From JBMNTU01 sp050945895 (GTDB lineage: Bacteria; Bacillota; Clostridia; Christensenellales; Christensenellaceae): a stretch of 23,473 nucleotides of DNA. Positions 1-6,776 of this stretch are shown here, one piece after another (the stretch's first letter is position 1; every line of letters begins with the position of its first letter). Under the pieces are notes generated by a model. That model ran no database searches, was not told where the DNA came from, and saw nothing but the letters and a program-made list of their open reading frames with translations. The stretch covers positions 1 through 23,473 of the forward strand of contig JBMNTU010000024.1 in NCBI GenBank assembly GCA_050945895.1. The letters are read 5' to 3'. The position numbers and the translations under genes were made by a program.

Positions 1-2
1 TT

Positions 3-1265
3 ATGTTTATTAGGGCTATGACCCTGTGTTGGGGTTTCAACCCCTCTGTGCTTATTTTAGGGAGTATCTTTTATTTCCTCAATCCGCCTTTTGTTCCATT
101 ACAGGAATGCTCCTCGACTGCAATAAATTTGCTCGTCAGGCGCATATCTTCAACCACCGTCGCAACAGACCTGACTTTTTCACCTTTAGGCTGGGAGAGA
201 GGCCGTCTGGATGTCATTATTATCACCCCAATCATCGTTGACGAGAGGCTTGTCGATGAATTCAAAAAAGATACTGATGAAAACACAGACAAATCCATAG
301 GAGATAGAGAAGAGGAGTTGCGAAATAAGATTATGCAATATATGAAAAAAGAAGTTGAAGCAAACGATGATGAAGAAGATAAATCTTGTGCGGATCAGGC
401 GTATGATGACTGTACTGTTCCTTCTAAAAAAATGAGAGATGAATTTAATAACGAGAGGCTGGAGTATTTAAAAAACGATGAAATGAGAACTGTTGAATTC
501 AAGCCTTCGGCCTGGATAAGTCACATTATAAATACTATTGATGACGCAAGCGGTATTACCGACATAGATAGGAAACATCTTAAAAAGGACTTCGTACAAC
601 CTCTCGAAAGAGCGAAAGATGCATTCGGTGATGATTTTTATGCTTGGCCGGATGAAGTATGGAATACAAAACTTAAAGATTTGGATGACGTTGTAGAAAA
701 ATACACAAACAAAAACGAGAAAAGCGGCGGCTGCACGGTATTAACGCTGAGGGAGGAAACAAATGCGGAAGCTCCTGATACGATATTGCGTACCGACGAA
801 GAAGTAGAAGAAGTAATGGAGGCAATTATCAATACCCCCGCTGTGATGCAAGACGGCAAAGAAATAGTTGTGCGCTATCTGCATGGAGTGGGCGACACTT
901 CATACCTCATCTGGGATAGGGAGGATCTGATGCAGCTTGACGAAGGCGACAATACCGTGATTATTACATTCGAAGAAAACTACAAGCAGATGTTTTCCAT
1001 CAATAGGGATGAGAGGCTGGCGCTTTTGGACGCATCTGAAGCAAACCCCGCCGATGCGCAAAGCATTGCGAAATTTGAACAGACAGTAAACGACTACGCG
1101 ACACGCGTAAATTTAGCTATTTCAACAGCAACGCTTTCAGAGAGCGCCCCCAAAGCCACTGGCAAAATACCGCCTATGCTTATTGTAATACTGTGTGTAA
1201 TAGCGGCTGCTGTTGTGGGAGGCGTGGTGCTGCGCATTCGCAAGAGAAAAACACCCGCAGCGTAG
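3..1265 (+). CDS. Unrecognised acidic protein with C-terminal membrane anchor (start uncertain, possibly 5'-partial)
   Basis: I do not recognise this family. The open frame reaches the left window edge, so the true start may lie outside or at one of the in-frame starts at 3, 18 (ATG) or 48 (GTG). Residues about 17-27 (VLILGSIFYFL) are hydrophobic and could be a poor signal anchor. The middle (about residues 75-385) is soluble, very acidic and lysine-rich. The C-terminus has a PP pair, a roughly 19-residue membrane segment (about 392-410, with Cys398) and a basic tail RIRKRK, which is the layout of a C-terminally anchored surface protein. No LPxTG motif is present. By eye the DNA is more AT-rich than the genes after 4700. 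A CPBP protease copy and an Lgt-family gene follow on the same strand. A processed surface substrate is possible, but that is inference. Confidence 0.55.
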   Translation: MFIRAMTLCWGFNPSVLILGSIFYFLNPPFVPLQECSSTAINLLVRRISSTTVATDLTFSPLGWERGRLDVIIITPIIVDERLVDEFKKDTDENTDKSIGDREEELRNKIMQYMKKEVEANDDEEDKSCADQAYDDCTVPSKKMRDEFNNERLEYLKNDEMRTVEFKPSAWISHIINTIDDASGITDIDRKHLKKDFVQPLERAKDAFGDDFYAWPDEVWNTKLKDLDDVVEKYTNKNEKSGGCTVLTLREETNAEAPDTILRTDEEVEEVMEAIINTPAVMQDGKEIVVRYLHGVGDTSYLIWDREDLMQLDEGDNTVIITFEENYKQMFSINRDERLALLDASEANPADAQSIAKFEQTVNDYATRVNLAISTATLSESAPKATGKIPPMLIVILCVIAAAVVGGVVLRIRKRKTPAA

Positions 1266-1301
1266 AAAAAATACGCGACAGGCAATCGATAGGCTGGGTA
1301 T

Positions 1302-1904
1302 ATGCCGGATAGTATAGAAAAAACGCAGAGAAGCAATGCCCTGATAGTTATAGGCGTCAGCTTCCTCATCTCGGGTGTGCTTGCCATCTTCCAGGATGGC
1401 GCTCTGCTTGGCTATCTATTGATCGTTGCGACGGCTATCGTGGTATGTGCGGCGAGGCGCATACCATCTGGCCGGGTTGGTCTGCGCGGAATGGCCGCCA
1501 GGGCAAATCTGCCGGAGGCAGCCCTGTTCCTGCTTGCGATTTTCGCTTCGCCGCCGATACTGCAATTCTTTGGGTGTTTCGCTGTATTGGCCGGGTGCTT
1601 CTGCCCAGGTGTTTTTATCGGCATTCTATCTGCTGTTATGGAAGAATTTCTGTTTCGGTGTTATCTGCAAAGCGAGCTCTTGGAATGGGCGGGGAAATGG
1701 AAAGCTGTTTTTTGCCTGCGTTTATTTTTTCATCTTCCGCAGCGTATTCTTGCTGCCGATATGTCGCCCATGCAGGCTATGGCATCCTGTGTTCAACCGA
1801 TTCCCGCCGCGCTTTTGCCGGGAATATCCACCATTCTGTTTAAGAATATAGACAGTATATGGCTGCGCTTTATCGGTAACATGCTGATTTATAAATTGAA
1901 TTAA
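1302..1904 (+). pseudogene. CPBP-family intramembrane protease, decaying copy 1
   Basis: This is a multi-pass membrane protein of the CPBP (CAAX protease / bacteriocin-processing) family, homologous to the intact copy at 3322-3960. It keeps motif 1 (EEFLFR) and the FFHLPQR motif. The reading frame is open, but comparison with copy 2 shows compensating frameshifts. Between about 1573 and 1620 the homologous residues (GVSLYWPGASAQVFL) lie in another frame, so a +1 and a -1 change have scrambled about 15 residues. Near 1709-1730 (CLRLFF) about three residues are missing and the frame is again locally disturbed. The last family motif, HLIGN in copy 2, reads RFIGN here, so its His is lost. The start ATG at 1302 has only a weak Shine-Dalgarno. 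It is most likely a non-functional or degenerate paralogue. Sequencing error in T-rich runs could explain the frameshifts but not the His loss. Confidence 0.75.
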
Positions 1905-1921
1905 CGGGGAGGGCTATACGT

Positions 1922-2698
1922 ATGTTTCCTATACTAATAATCGGCAACGCACACATACAAATGTATACACTTTGTATGGGGATTGGGTTTGCAACAGGGG
2001 TAATTCCGCTGTATTTTCGTGGGAAGACACTTGGTATCAAATTCATACAACTGCTTGCTTGTTATGCCATAGCGGGCTGCATGGCCATACTGGGCGGCAA
2101 GGTGGCGTCCATGCTGGCAAATCTGCCATCATATATTGCGATGGCCACAGAATTAGGCTATAATTTTTTTGATTTGTATAATAGTGCCGGCGCAATCTTC
2201 TATGGCAATATGCTGGCGGCAATATTGGGTGTGCTGTTATACTGTGCGCTCTATAAAAAATCATTCTGGAAATTTATTGATGCATTTTTGCCCCTGTTAC
2301 CTTGGGTGTTGGCTATCTGGAGGATAGGGTGTTTTTGTGCGGGATGCTGCTATGGAATCCCGTTTGAGCATGGTATGTATTTCACGGCATCTTCCGTCGC
2401 GCCACACGATGTAAAGCTGCTGCCGCTGCAACTTATAGAGAGCGCCGGATGTTTTGCCATATTCGTTATATTAATGTTGAAGGGAAGAAAGCCGCTTCCA
2501 AAGTACAATATGATGGGTCTCTTTTTTGTGCTTTATCCTGCGTTGCGGCTTGTTCTGGAGTTTTTCCGCGGCGATGAAAAAAGCGCTACAATAGGCATTT
2601 TTTCAATACAACAATGGATTAGCGTTGCGTTGGTCGCGGTGGGGATACTGCTGCTGGTTTATGTGAAGAAAAAAGGCCCAGCTGCCGTTGAGGCTTAA
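1922..2698 (+). CDS. Divergent prolipoprotein diacylglyceryl transferase (Lgt) family protein
   Basis: This 258-aa multi-pass membrane protein belongs to the Lgt family, which transfers diacylglycerol from phosphatidylglycerol to the lipobox Cys of prolipoproteins. The signature region reads WRIGCFCAGCCYG, where canonical Lgt has RxGNFxNxE. The essential Arg is kept, but the Asn positions are replaced by Cys/Gly. The later PLQLIES and LRLVLEFFRGD segments match the family PxQLYE and second-Arg regions. The canonical HGG motif reads FYGNML, so its His is Tyr. This is typical of the divergent Lgt branch, whose substrates are less clear. The ATG follows a good Shine-Dalgarno (GGGGAGGG). It sits between a decayed CPBP copy and an insertion remnant, and a truncated paralogue lies at 3109. 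It may act on a specific substrate rather than serve as the housekeeping Lgt; that is inference. Confidence 0.8.
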   Translation: MFPILIIGNAHIQMYTLCMGIGFATGVIPLYFRGKTLGIKFIQLLACYAIAGCMAILGGKVASMLANLPSYIAMATELGYNFFDLYNSAGAIFYGNMLAAILGVLLYCALYKKSFWKFIDAFLPLLPWVLAIWRIGCFCAGCCYGIPFEHGMYFTASSVAPHDVKLLPLQLIESAGCFAIFVILMLKGRKPLPKYNMMGLFFVLYPALRLVLEFFRGDEKSATIGIFSIQQWISVALVAVGILLLVYVKKKGPAAVEA

Positions 2699-2700
2699 CT

Positions 2701-3108
2701 AGGGAACCGCTGATTAAATAGCCGTTCCATCACGCAAGCCGATGTTCTATGCCATTCGCAAAGCAGACACGGTCAAAGGGATGACCGTGAAGTTGGGCGG
2801 TTATCCCGGTATGATTCTTAGGCAAATCCGCAAATTGAAACCCGTTATCCGCCAAAATTGTGTAAATAAGGTAAAGCAACAGCCAATAAAACTGTATTAT
2901 TTAGGCGAAAGATGTCGTGGCGTGGGAAAAGCGTTGGGCATGAACAAGGCCAATGTCTATCGATGGATTAAAGAACGTGTGAGTATGCGGATAACGCTCA
3001 CACCGTTTTGGAGTTGGATGAGCTGTATTGGTTCATAGGGCGCAAACCTCGCACGGAAACCCGTGAAAATGTGTATATCATGACGATGATAAGCCACCGG
3101 CCCTGCAG
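2701..3108 (+). mobile_element. Degenerate IS1-like transposase remnant
   Basis: One frame from 2742 encodes a helix-turn-helix-like stretch (LGERCRGVGKALGMNKANVYRWIKE) typical of IS1/IS1595-like transposases. It then runs out of frame. The downstream catalytic-region signature (LELDELYWFIGRK, then PRTETRENVYIMTMIS) resumes in the -1 frame from about 2981. It stops abruptly at about 3100, where Lgt-homologous sequence begins. The gene is thus frameshifted and truncated at its 3' end. Sequence right after the Lgt stop (AGGGAACCGCTGATTAAAT at 2700-2718) resembles an insertion-sequence terminus, but I cannot see a matching inverted copy at the other side. The exact IS family is uncertain. The element probably removed the front half of the second Lgt copy. 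Confidence 0.65.
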
Positions 3109-3321
3109 ATGGTGGGGCGGATCGGCTGCTTTTGCGCAGGCTGCTGCTACGGTATAGAATGGGAGCACGGGCTGATGTATAACGCGTCGTCCGTTGCGCC
3201 GCACGACGTTCGGCTGGTGCCCGCGCAATTGATTGAAAGCGCATGCAACTTTGTCATTCTCTTTGTTTTGATGCGCGCGGCCATAGCGTGCTGGCATGGA
3301 CAGGATTTCTGGTATGAGAAT
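3109..3321 (+). pseudogene. Truncated second Lgt-family copy
   Basis: Residues 2-56 of this stretch (VGRIGCFCAGCCYG ... VAPHDVRLVPAQLIES ... VILFVLMR) match residues of about 136-190 of the intact Lgt-family protein at 1922-2698. Both the N-terminal half and about 70 C-terminal residues are missing. The left break coincides with the end of the transposase remnant at about 3108. The right break falls at about 3277. A short unassigned stretch (AAIACWHGQDFWYE) then leads in frame into the CPBP gene. With fewer than 60 residues of an obligate multi-pass enzyme left, it cannot be active. It is open in frame with the following protease, so a fusion protein is formally possible, but the protease has its own ATG at 3322. 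Confidence 0.75.
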
Positions 3322-3960
3322 ATGAGCAACACAACGAGAAATGTTAACTGGAAAACAGCGTTGATTACCGTGGGAATCAGCTTTGTGATCGCCGCGTTGC
3401 TGTCCGTTTTGTGGCAGACGGACGGGCTTGGCTTCTTTTGGTCCAACCTAATCGGCTATGGTATGATTGTGGCCCCGGCGGTTTTTGTGTGTGCCTATAA
3501 ACGTGTTTCGCCCGAAACGATAGGACTGAAGGGTATGGCTATTAGGGCAAACCTGTTCGGCGGCGCCCTCCTGCTGCTGATGATTTTTGCCCTGCCGCCC
3601 ATTATGCAATCGGCAGGCGTCGCTTTTTCGTGGCGGTCTATTTCCGGGCAGGTGCTGTGGATCAGCATTTTTTCTGCTGTGTTTGAAGAATTTTTGTTTC
3701 GCGGCTATTTGCAAAACGCCCTGACCCCATGGGCTGGGAAGTGGAAATCATTTTTACTGGTAGCACTGATTTTTTCTTTTTTTCACCTGCCGCAACGGAT
3801 TTTCACTTCAGGCACGTTATCTGTGGATACCGTGTTTTCCTGCATCCAACTGATACCTGGTGCGCTGCTGTTAGGAATTACAGAGGTATTGTTTGACAAT
3901 ATCTATGCTTGCATATGGCTGCACTTGATTGGAAACATTATAATTTTTTCCGTCTTCTAA
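3322..3960 (+). CDS. CPBP-family intramembrane metalloprotease (intact copy 2)
   Basis: This 212-aa protein has several hydrophobic segments and all the recognisable CPBP motifs: EEFLFRGYLQ (motif 1, paired Glu plus Arg), FSFFHLPQR (motif 2 with its His) and WLHLIGN (final His-x3-Asn motif). CPBP proteins include CAAX prenyl proteases, bacteriocin-maturation and immunity proteins, and myxosortases. The substrate here is unknown. I chose the ATG at 3322 because homology to copy 1 (1302-1904) begins there (WKTALITVGISF matches SNALIVIGVSF). The upstream in-frame codons belong to a truncated Lgt copy. The ribosome site is weak. No terminator follows directly. Copy 1 and copy 2 look only moderately similar, so the duplication is not recent. 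Confidence 0.8.
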   Translation: MSNTTRNVNWKTALITVGISFVIAALLSVLWQTDGLGFFWSNLIGYGMIVAPAVFVCAYKRVSPETIGLKGMAIRANLFGGALLLLMIFALPPIMQSAGVAFSWRSISGQVLWISIFSAVFEEFLFRGYLQNALTPWAGKWKSFLLVALIFSFFHLPQRIFTSGTLSVDTVFSCIQLIPGALLLGITEVLFDNIYACIWLHLIGNIIIFSVF

Positions 3961-4417
3961 CAGGATTGTATCCAGAGTGCTAAATACCTGCTTTTTCTGC
4001 CGTTATATTCCAACGCATGCGCAGTATCTGTATATTCATAGCGAGTCAATTCTGCCGAATATCCATGTCTGTTGGCTTTTCGTTGGTTTTCGATATTAAC
4101 CTATCAGAAAAGAGTAAATAAATATCCCCCAGCTAAGCCGAAGGTATTTCATATGCGGGCAAAGCCCTCTGTTGCCAGCAACGCCTAAGCATGCGCATGG
4201 TAGGGCCAGTGAGCTTGCCCCCGTTTTGCCCCGCTTTGAAAGTTGGTTTTCGGACTAAATTACGAGGCCGAATCCGCATGATTTCTGGCAAATTCGGCAG
4301 GCGTTTGCAGAGCCGTCTGATTATCCGGAATATGTAAATCAGCTCACTGTGTCACGCGAAAAAGCAGTATCCTGAAAATGTCTGATCATCTTTGCCGGAA
4401 ACAAAAACTTATGACGC
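3961..4417. other. Gene-free stretch, probably decayed DNA
   Basis: No intact gene is visible on either strand between the CPBP stop and the tRNA terminators. One short open segment at 4277-4375 (+) reads HDFWQIRQAFAEPSDYPEYV and ends at a stop. It has a protein-like composition but no start or Shine-Dalgarno, so it may be the tail of a lost gene. Several GC-rich patches (about 4140-4240) have no clear structure. No direct copy of the tRNA 3' end could be found by eye. Confidence 0.5.
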
Positions 4418-4419
4418 AT

Positions 4420-4449
4420 TAAAAAATGTTTGCTAAAACCAGCAAACAT
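4420..4449 (-). terminator. Second (distal) intrinsic terminator behind tRNA-Met
   Basis: ATGTTTGCT (4426-4434) and AGCAAACAT (4441-4449) form a perfect 9-bp stem with a 6-nt loop. Read on the minus strand, the stem is followed directly by six T residues. It lies about 40 bp beyond the first tRNA terminator, so the tRNA unit has tandem terminators. Confidence 0.7.
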
Positions 4450-4486
4450 GGGTCGAAAACAGTGGGTTTTTCGGTGAACAGGGCAA

Positions 4487-4514
4487 CAAAAAACCGCTCT
4501 ATAGAGCGGTTTTT
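4487..4514 (-). terminator. Intrinsic terminator of tRNA-Met
   Basis: The palindrome CCGCTCTA/TAGAGCGG is flanked by A and T runs. On the minus strand it starts within a few bases of the tRNA CCA end and is followed by TTTTTT. It would end the tRNA transcript just after the mature 3' end. With A/T runs on both sides it could also work on the plus strand. Confidence 0.8.
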
Positions 4515-4516
4515 CA

Positions 4517-4593
4517 TGGTAGCGGCGAGTGGACTTGAACCACCGACCCTCCGGGTATGAACCGAATGCTCTAGCCAACTGAGCTACACCGCC
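4517..4593 (-). tRNA. tRNA-Met (CAT), elongator type, CCA encoded
   Basis: Read on the minus strand, the gene folds as a complete cloverleaf: acceptor GGCGGTG with CGCCGCT, D-arm GCTC/GAGC, anticodon stem TTCGG/CCGGA around loop TTCATAC (anticodon CAT), and T-loop TTCAAGT. Discriminator A is followed by an encoded CCA (4517-4519). The anticodon stem lacks the three consecutive G:C pairs of initiator tRNA, and position 1:72 is G:U rather than the initiator mismatch, so elongator Met is favoured. The body closely resembles the Bacillus elongator tRNA-Met as I know it. tRNA-Ile2 (lysidine-modified CAT) is a less likely alternative. It is transcribed alone, with its own promoter and terminators. 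Confidence 0.95.
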
Positions 4594-4612
4594 ACGGTTT
4601 GTCACTTGCAAT

Positions 4613-4641
4613 ATATTATCATAGAAGCCTGGCAAAATCAA
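4613..4641 (-). promoter_or_regulatory. Promoter of tRNA-Met
   Basis: On the minus strand, TTGATT (4636-4641) and TAATAT (4613-4618) are separated by 17 bp and lie about 20 bp before the tRNA 5' end. An alternative -10, GATAAT, overlaps with a 15-bp spacer. Assignment is from consensus only. Confidence 0.55.
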
Positions 4642-4711
4642 TAAGTTTTTCCCGCGTGGTATTAAGCGGATACCATATTGTTTCGATATAGATAGGTAAG
4701 GAGGAAATGCC

Positions 4712-5041
4712 ATGAGTACGGTGGAATATTTGCGGATGCAGGCAGAGCTTGTGCAGGCCGGTGTGCCGGTGCAGGACGCGGATACCAGCGGAGCGTTTGC
4801 AAAAAAAATGAAAGAAATGAGCAACCGGTTGGCTGCGGAGATGCGCCGGGCACAAAGCAACACCCAGGCTGCGGCAGAAGCGGCGGCCAAAAAAGCGCGG
4901 GCGCAGAGAATCAATGAACTGTACGCCATTATTGCGCAGCTTAGAACGCGGCTTATGAGCGGGGGGAAATACAATAAAACGATTGCGGCGCAAATATCCG
5001 TCCTGCAAAGTGAATTGCTTTGGTTGATTTTTGGCATGTAA
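4712..5041 (+). CDS. Small predicted coiled-coil protein, unknown function
   Basis: This 109-aa soluble protein belongs to no family I recognise. It is Ala/Lys/Glu/Arg-rich. Residues about 28-85 (including AAAKKARAQRINELYAIIAQ) have the heptad character of a long helix or coiled coil. There is no signal peptide, membrane segment or Cys cluster. The start ATG at 4712 has a textbook Shine-Dalgarno (AAGGAGGAAATGCC). It is divergent from the tRNA-Met gene. A Hpt-domain gene follows after about 150 bp. The strong ribosome site and codon use support a real gene. Confidence 0.75.
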   Translation: MSTVEYLRMQAELVQAGVPVQDADTSGAFAKKMKEMSNRLAAEMRRAQSNTQAAAEAAAKKARAQRINELYAIIAQLRTRLMSGGKYNKTIAAQISVLQSELLWLIFGM

Positions 5042-5194
5042 TCTTTCAACTCTATTGAAGATATGGTATACTTCTAAAAGGCATGATTGTTTTTGGTGCA
5101 AGGTGTTTATATTAATACAACCAGTTTTTTTGTAATACCATAGGTTGCCCGGCCGTAGCGGCCCGGTAAAGAAATATTGTTGGGAGATATAATA

Positions 5195-5545
5195 ATGGAC
5201 GCACAGGAAATGGCAAAATACATCAATAAAGAAGAAGGACTTTCGCGCGTGCGCGGAAATGAAAAACTGTATGGAAAAATGCTGCAAATGTTTTTAAACA
5301 GCAAAGAATTTGATGCGCTTGATGAAAGCCTTAAAACGGACGATTTAACGCGCTCGGCAGAGATTGCGCATGGAATTAAGGGAATGACGGGAAATCTTTC
5401 GCTGACATTGCTGTTTGAAACAAGTACGCAGCTTATGAACGAGCTTCGGAGCGGAAAGAAGGATGAAGCAACGGTTGCGGCATACCAAGACGCGTATGGC
5501 AAAACCAGGGAGCTTGTAGAGGCGTTGTTAAGTGAAATAGGTTGA
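5195..5545 (+). CDS. Stand-alone Hpt (histidine phosphotransfer) domain protein
   Basis: This 116-aa protein consists of one Hpt domain, an all-helical module that relays phosphate between receiver domains in multi-step phosphorelays. The signature AHGIKGMTGN (residues 58-67) carries the phospho-accepting His59 and the conserved Lys62-Gly63, matching the family AHxLKGxxxN. The start ATG at 5195 is preceded by TGGGAGA at good spacing; an upstream TTG at 5177 is less likely. No histidine kinase or response regulator is adjacent, so its partners are encoded elsewhere. A terminator hairpin follows at 5567-5607. Confidence 0.85.
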   Translation: MDAQEMAKYINKEEGLSRVRGNEKLYGKMLQMFLNSKEFDALDESLKTDDLTRSAEIAHGIKGMTGNLSLTLLFETSTQLMNELRSGKKDEATVAAYQDAYGKTRELVEALLSEIG

Positions 5546-5566
5546 ATATACCTGATAAAGAAGCAT

Positions 5567-5607
5567 AAAACCGTGGGAACACATCAATATGTGGGGCTGC
5601 GGTTTTT
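5567..5607 (+). terminator. Probable terminator after Hpt gene
   Basis: AAAACCG (5567-5573) pairs with CGGTTTT (5600-5606), with an inner CACAT/ATGTG pairing between them. The structure ends in a T run at 5603-5607, 22 bp after the Hpt stop. The stem is interrupted, so strength is uncertain. Confidence 0.55.
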
Positions 5608-5654
5608 CTATTGGGGTTTTGGCGGCGTATAATCGAAATTCTGAAAATTCGTTG

Positions 5655-5683
5655 TTCATATGAAAGCGGAACGGTGATATAAT
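5655..5683 (+). promoter_or_regulatory. Promoter of lipoprotein-tadA unit
   Basis: TTCATA (5655-5660), a 17-bp spacer and a perfect TATAAT (5678-5683) lie 28 bp before the ATG at 5711, which has a GGGGGATGAGG ribosome site. It would drive the lipoprotein, tadA, the Cys-rich protein and the acetyltransferase. Confidence 0.65.
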
Positions 5684-5710
5684 GAAACATAAAATGATGG
5701 GGGATGAGGC

Positions 5711-6112
5711 ATGAAAAAAACGGTATTCTTCCTCGCTTTAATATTGCTGGCGGTTTTTCTTGGTTCGTGCAGTATTTCCGATTACGAACGCTATAACGAT
5801 TTTCTTGCAGACCTGGATGTTTATTCGCGTATGGATATTGCTTTTTATGAGGCAGCGAAACAAAACGTGCTTTTTTATACAAAAGCGGATCTGGCGACGC
5901 TGGAACAAGATCTGGCGACGCTGGACATCGGGAATGAGGATATCGTTTATATCAATACAAGATTGCTGGATGCAGTAGGAAACCTGTGTGCGGCGACAGA
6001 GGCGTGCAATGCGGGAAATACGGATGAATATGAGGAATTGTTTAAGCTTGCGGAAAACCAGTATGCGGAGGCAAGGCTGATATTAAGCGAATCGAGGACG
6101 GGGCGGCCGTGA
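5711..6112 (+). CDS. Small predicted lipoprotein
   Basis: This 133-aa protein has a classic lipoprotein signal peptide: MKKT, a hydrophobic core LALILLAVFL, then the lipobox LGSC with the lipidated Cys at residue 20. The mature part is short, acidic and helical, with a heptapeptide repeat DLATLEQ-DLATLDI made by a 21-bp tandem duplication. No family is recognised. It is membrane-attached on the outer face. The stop overlaps the GTG start of tadA (GTGA), indicating translational coupling, although no functional link to tRNA editing is apparent. Confidence 0.8.
   Translation: MKKTVFFLALILLAVFLGSCSISDYERYNDFLADLDVYSRMDIAFYEAAKQNVLFYTKADLATLEQDLATLDIGNEDIVYINTRLLDAVGNLCAATEACNAGNTDEYEELFKLAENQYAEARLILSESRTGRP
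5888..5929 (+). repeat. 21-bp tandem duplication within lipoprotein gene
   Basis: GATCTGGCGACGCTGGA occurs at 5888-5904 and again at 5909-5925, an exact 17-bp match with a 21-bp period. It encodes two successive heptads (DLATLEQ, DLATLDI). Identical codon usage points to a recent slippage duplication. Confidence 0.9.
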
Positions 6113-6561
6113 CAGGCGAAGAATACATGCAGCTTGCAATTGTGCAGGCACGAAAAGCAGAAGAAATAGACGAGGTGCCGGTAGGAGCGGTTATTGTATT
6201 GGGCGAAGAGGTGATTGCGGCGGCGCACAATGAGCGGGAAACCACGCAAAATCCGCTCGCGCATGCGGAAATAACGGCGATCCGTCAGGCTGCCCAAAAA
6301 CTGAAAAGCTGGCGGTTGTTGGATTGTACGTTATATGTAACGCTGGAGCCCTGCCCGATGTGCGCGGGTGCAATCGTCAATGCGCGCATTCCCCGCGTGG
6401 TGTTTGGCGCATACGACCCGAAAGCAGGGGCGTTCGGTACGCTTTATAACCTGGCGGAAGGAAAGCTAAACCATACGCCGGAGGTTTTGGGAGGCGTACT
6501 GGGGGAGGAATGCGGCGCGATATTGACGCAATATTTCAGAAACAGAAGAAGTAAGAAATAA
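6109..6561 (+). CDS. tadA: tRNA-specific adenosine-34 deaminase TadA
   Basis: This 150-aa enzyme deaminates A34 to inosine in tRNA-Arg(ACG), allowing wobble reading. The zinc-deaminase motifs are complete: HAE (His52, Glu54 as proton shuttle) and PCPMC (Cys82, Cys85 as zinc ligands), followed by AGAIVNARI. The start is GTG at 6109, overlapping the lipoprotein stop. The N-terminus TGEEYMQLAI matches the TadA start seen in Bacillus homologues (the first in-frame ATG would cut into it). Length is normal for bacterial TadA. Two small genes follow closely on the same strand. Confidence 0.95.
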   Translation: MTGEEYMQLAIVQARKAEEIDEVPVGAVIVLGEEVIAAAHNERETTQNPLAHAEITAIRQAAQKLKSWRLLDCTLYVTLEPCPMCAGAIVNARIPRVVFGAYDPKAGAFGTLYNLAEGKLNHTPEVLGGVLGEECGAILTQYFRNRRSKK

Positions 6562-6578
6562 ACTGGAGGTAGATGGTT

Positions 6579-6770
6579 ATGGAGTGTAAAAAGGAACAGA
6601 ACAAATTGAGCTGCGCATGTACGTCTGGCTGCGAAAAAAGCGGCACATGCTGCGAGTGCGTGCGAAATCACCGGTCTAAGGGGCAGTTTCCGGCGTGCTT
6701 TTTCTCTAAGGAGGCGGAAGCGAAGTATGACCGGAGCTTTGAAGCGCTTGTGGCAGACAGAAGGGGATAA
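6579..6770 (+). CDS. Small Cys-rich DUF6485-like protein
   Basis: This 63-aa protein has a cysteine-rich N-terminal half (CACTSGCEKSGTCCECVRNH) ending in RSKGQFPACFF, with a charged helix after it. The pattern agrees with the small Clostridia family annotated DUF6485, of unknown function. The many Cys residues suggest zinc or iron-sulfur binding, which is inference. The ATG at 6579 is preferred over the ATG at 6573 because GGAGGT at 6565-6570 is then 8 nt away. It lies 17 bp after tadA and 6 bp before the acetyltransferase. Confidence 0.8.
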   Translation: MECKKEQNKLSCACTSGCEKSGTCCECVRNHRSKGQFPACFFSKEAEAKYDRSFEALVADRRG

Positions 6771-6776
6771 AATTAA

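Noticed and set aside
240..1020. Recurring GAGAGGCT codons (DERL, NERL, DERL) in the first protein
   Set aside because: Three short occurrences at irregular spacing, with no wider similarity around them, are best explained by chance and codon preference.
1170..1265. LPxTG-type sortase signal at the end of the first protein
   Set aside because: The membrane helix and basic tail fit, but the sequence before them is KATGKIPP, without an LPxTG-like pentapeptide.
1..4500. Direct repeat of the tRNA-Met 3' end as an attachment site
   Set aside because: Searched by eye for the terminal 15-20 bases and found no copy. The left end of the region is outside the window.
4339..5049. 236-codon minus-strand frame
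   Set aside because: It runs through two terminators, a complete tRNA gene and a plus-strand gene with a strong ribosome site.
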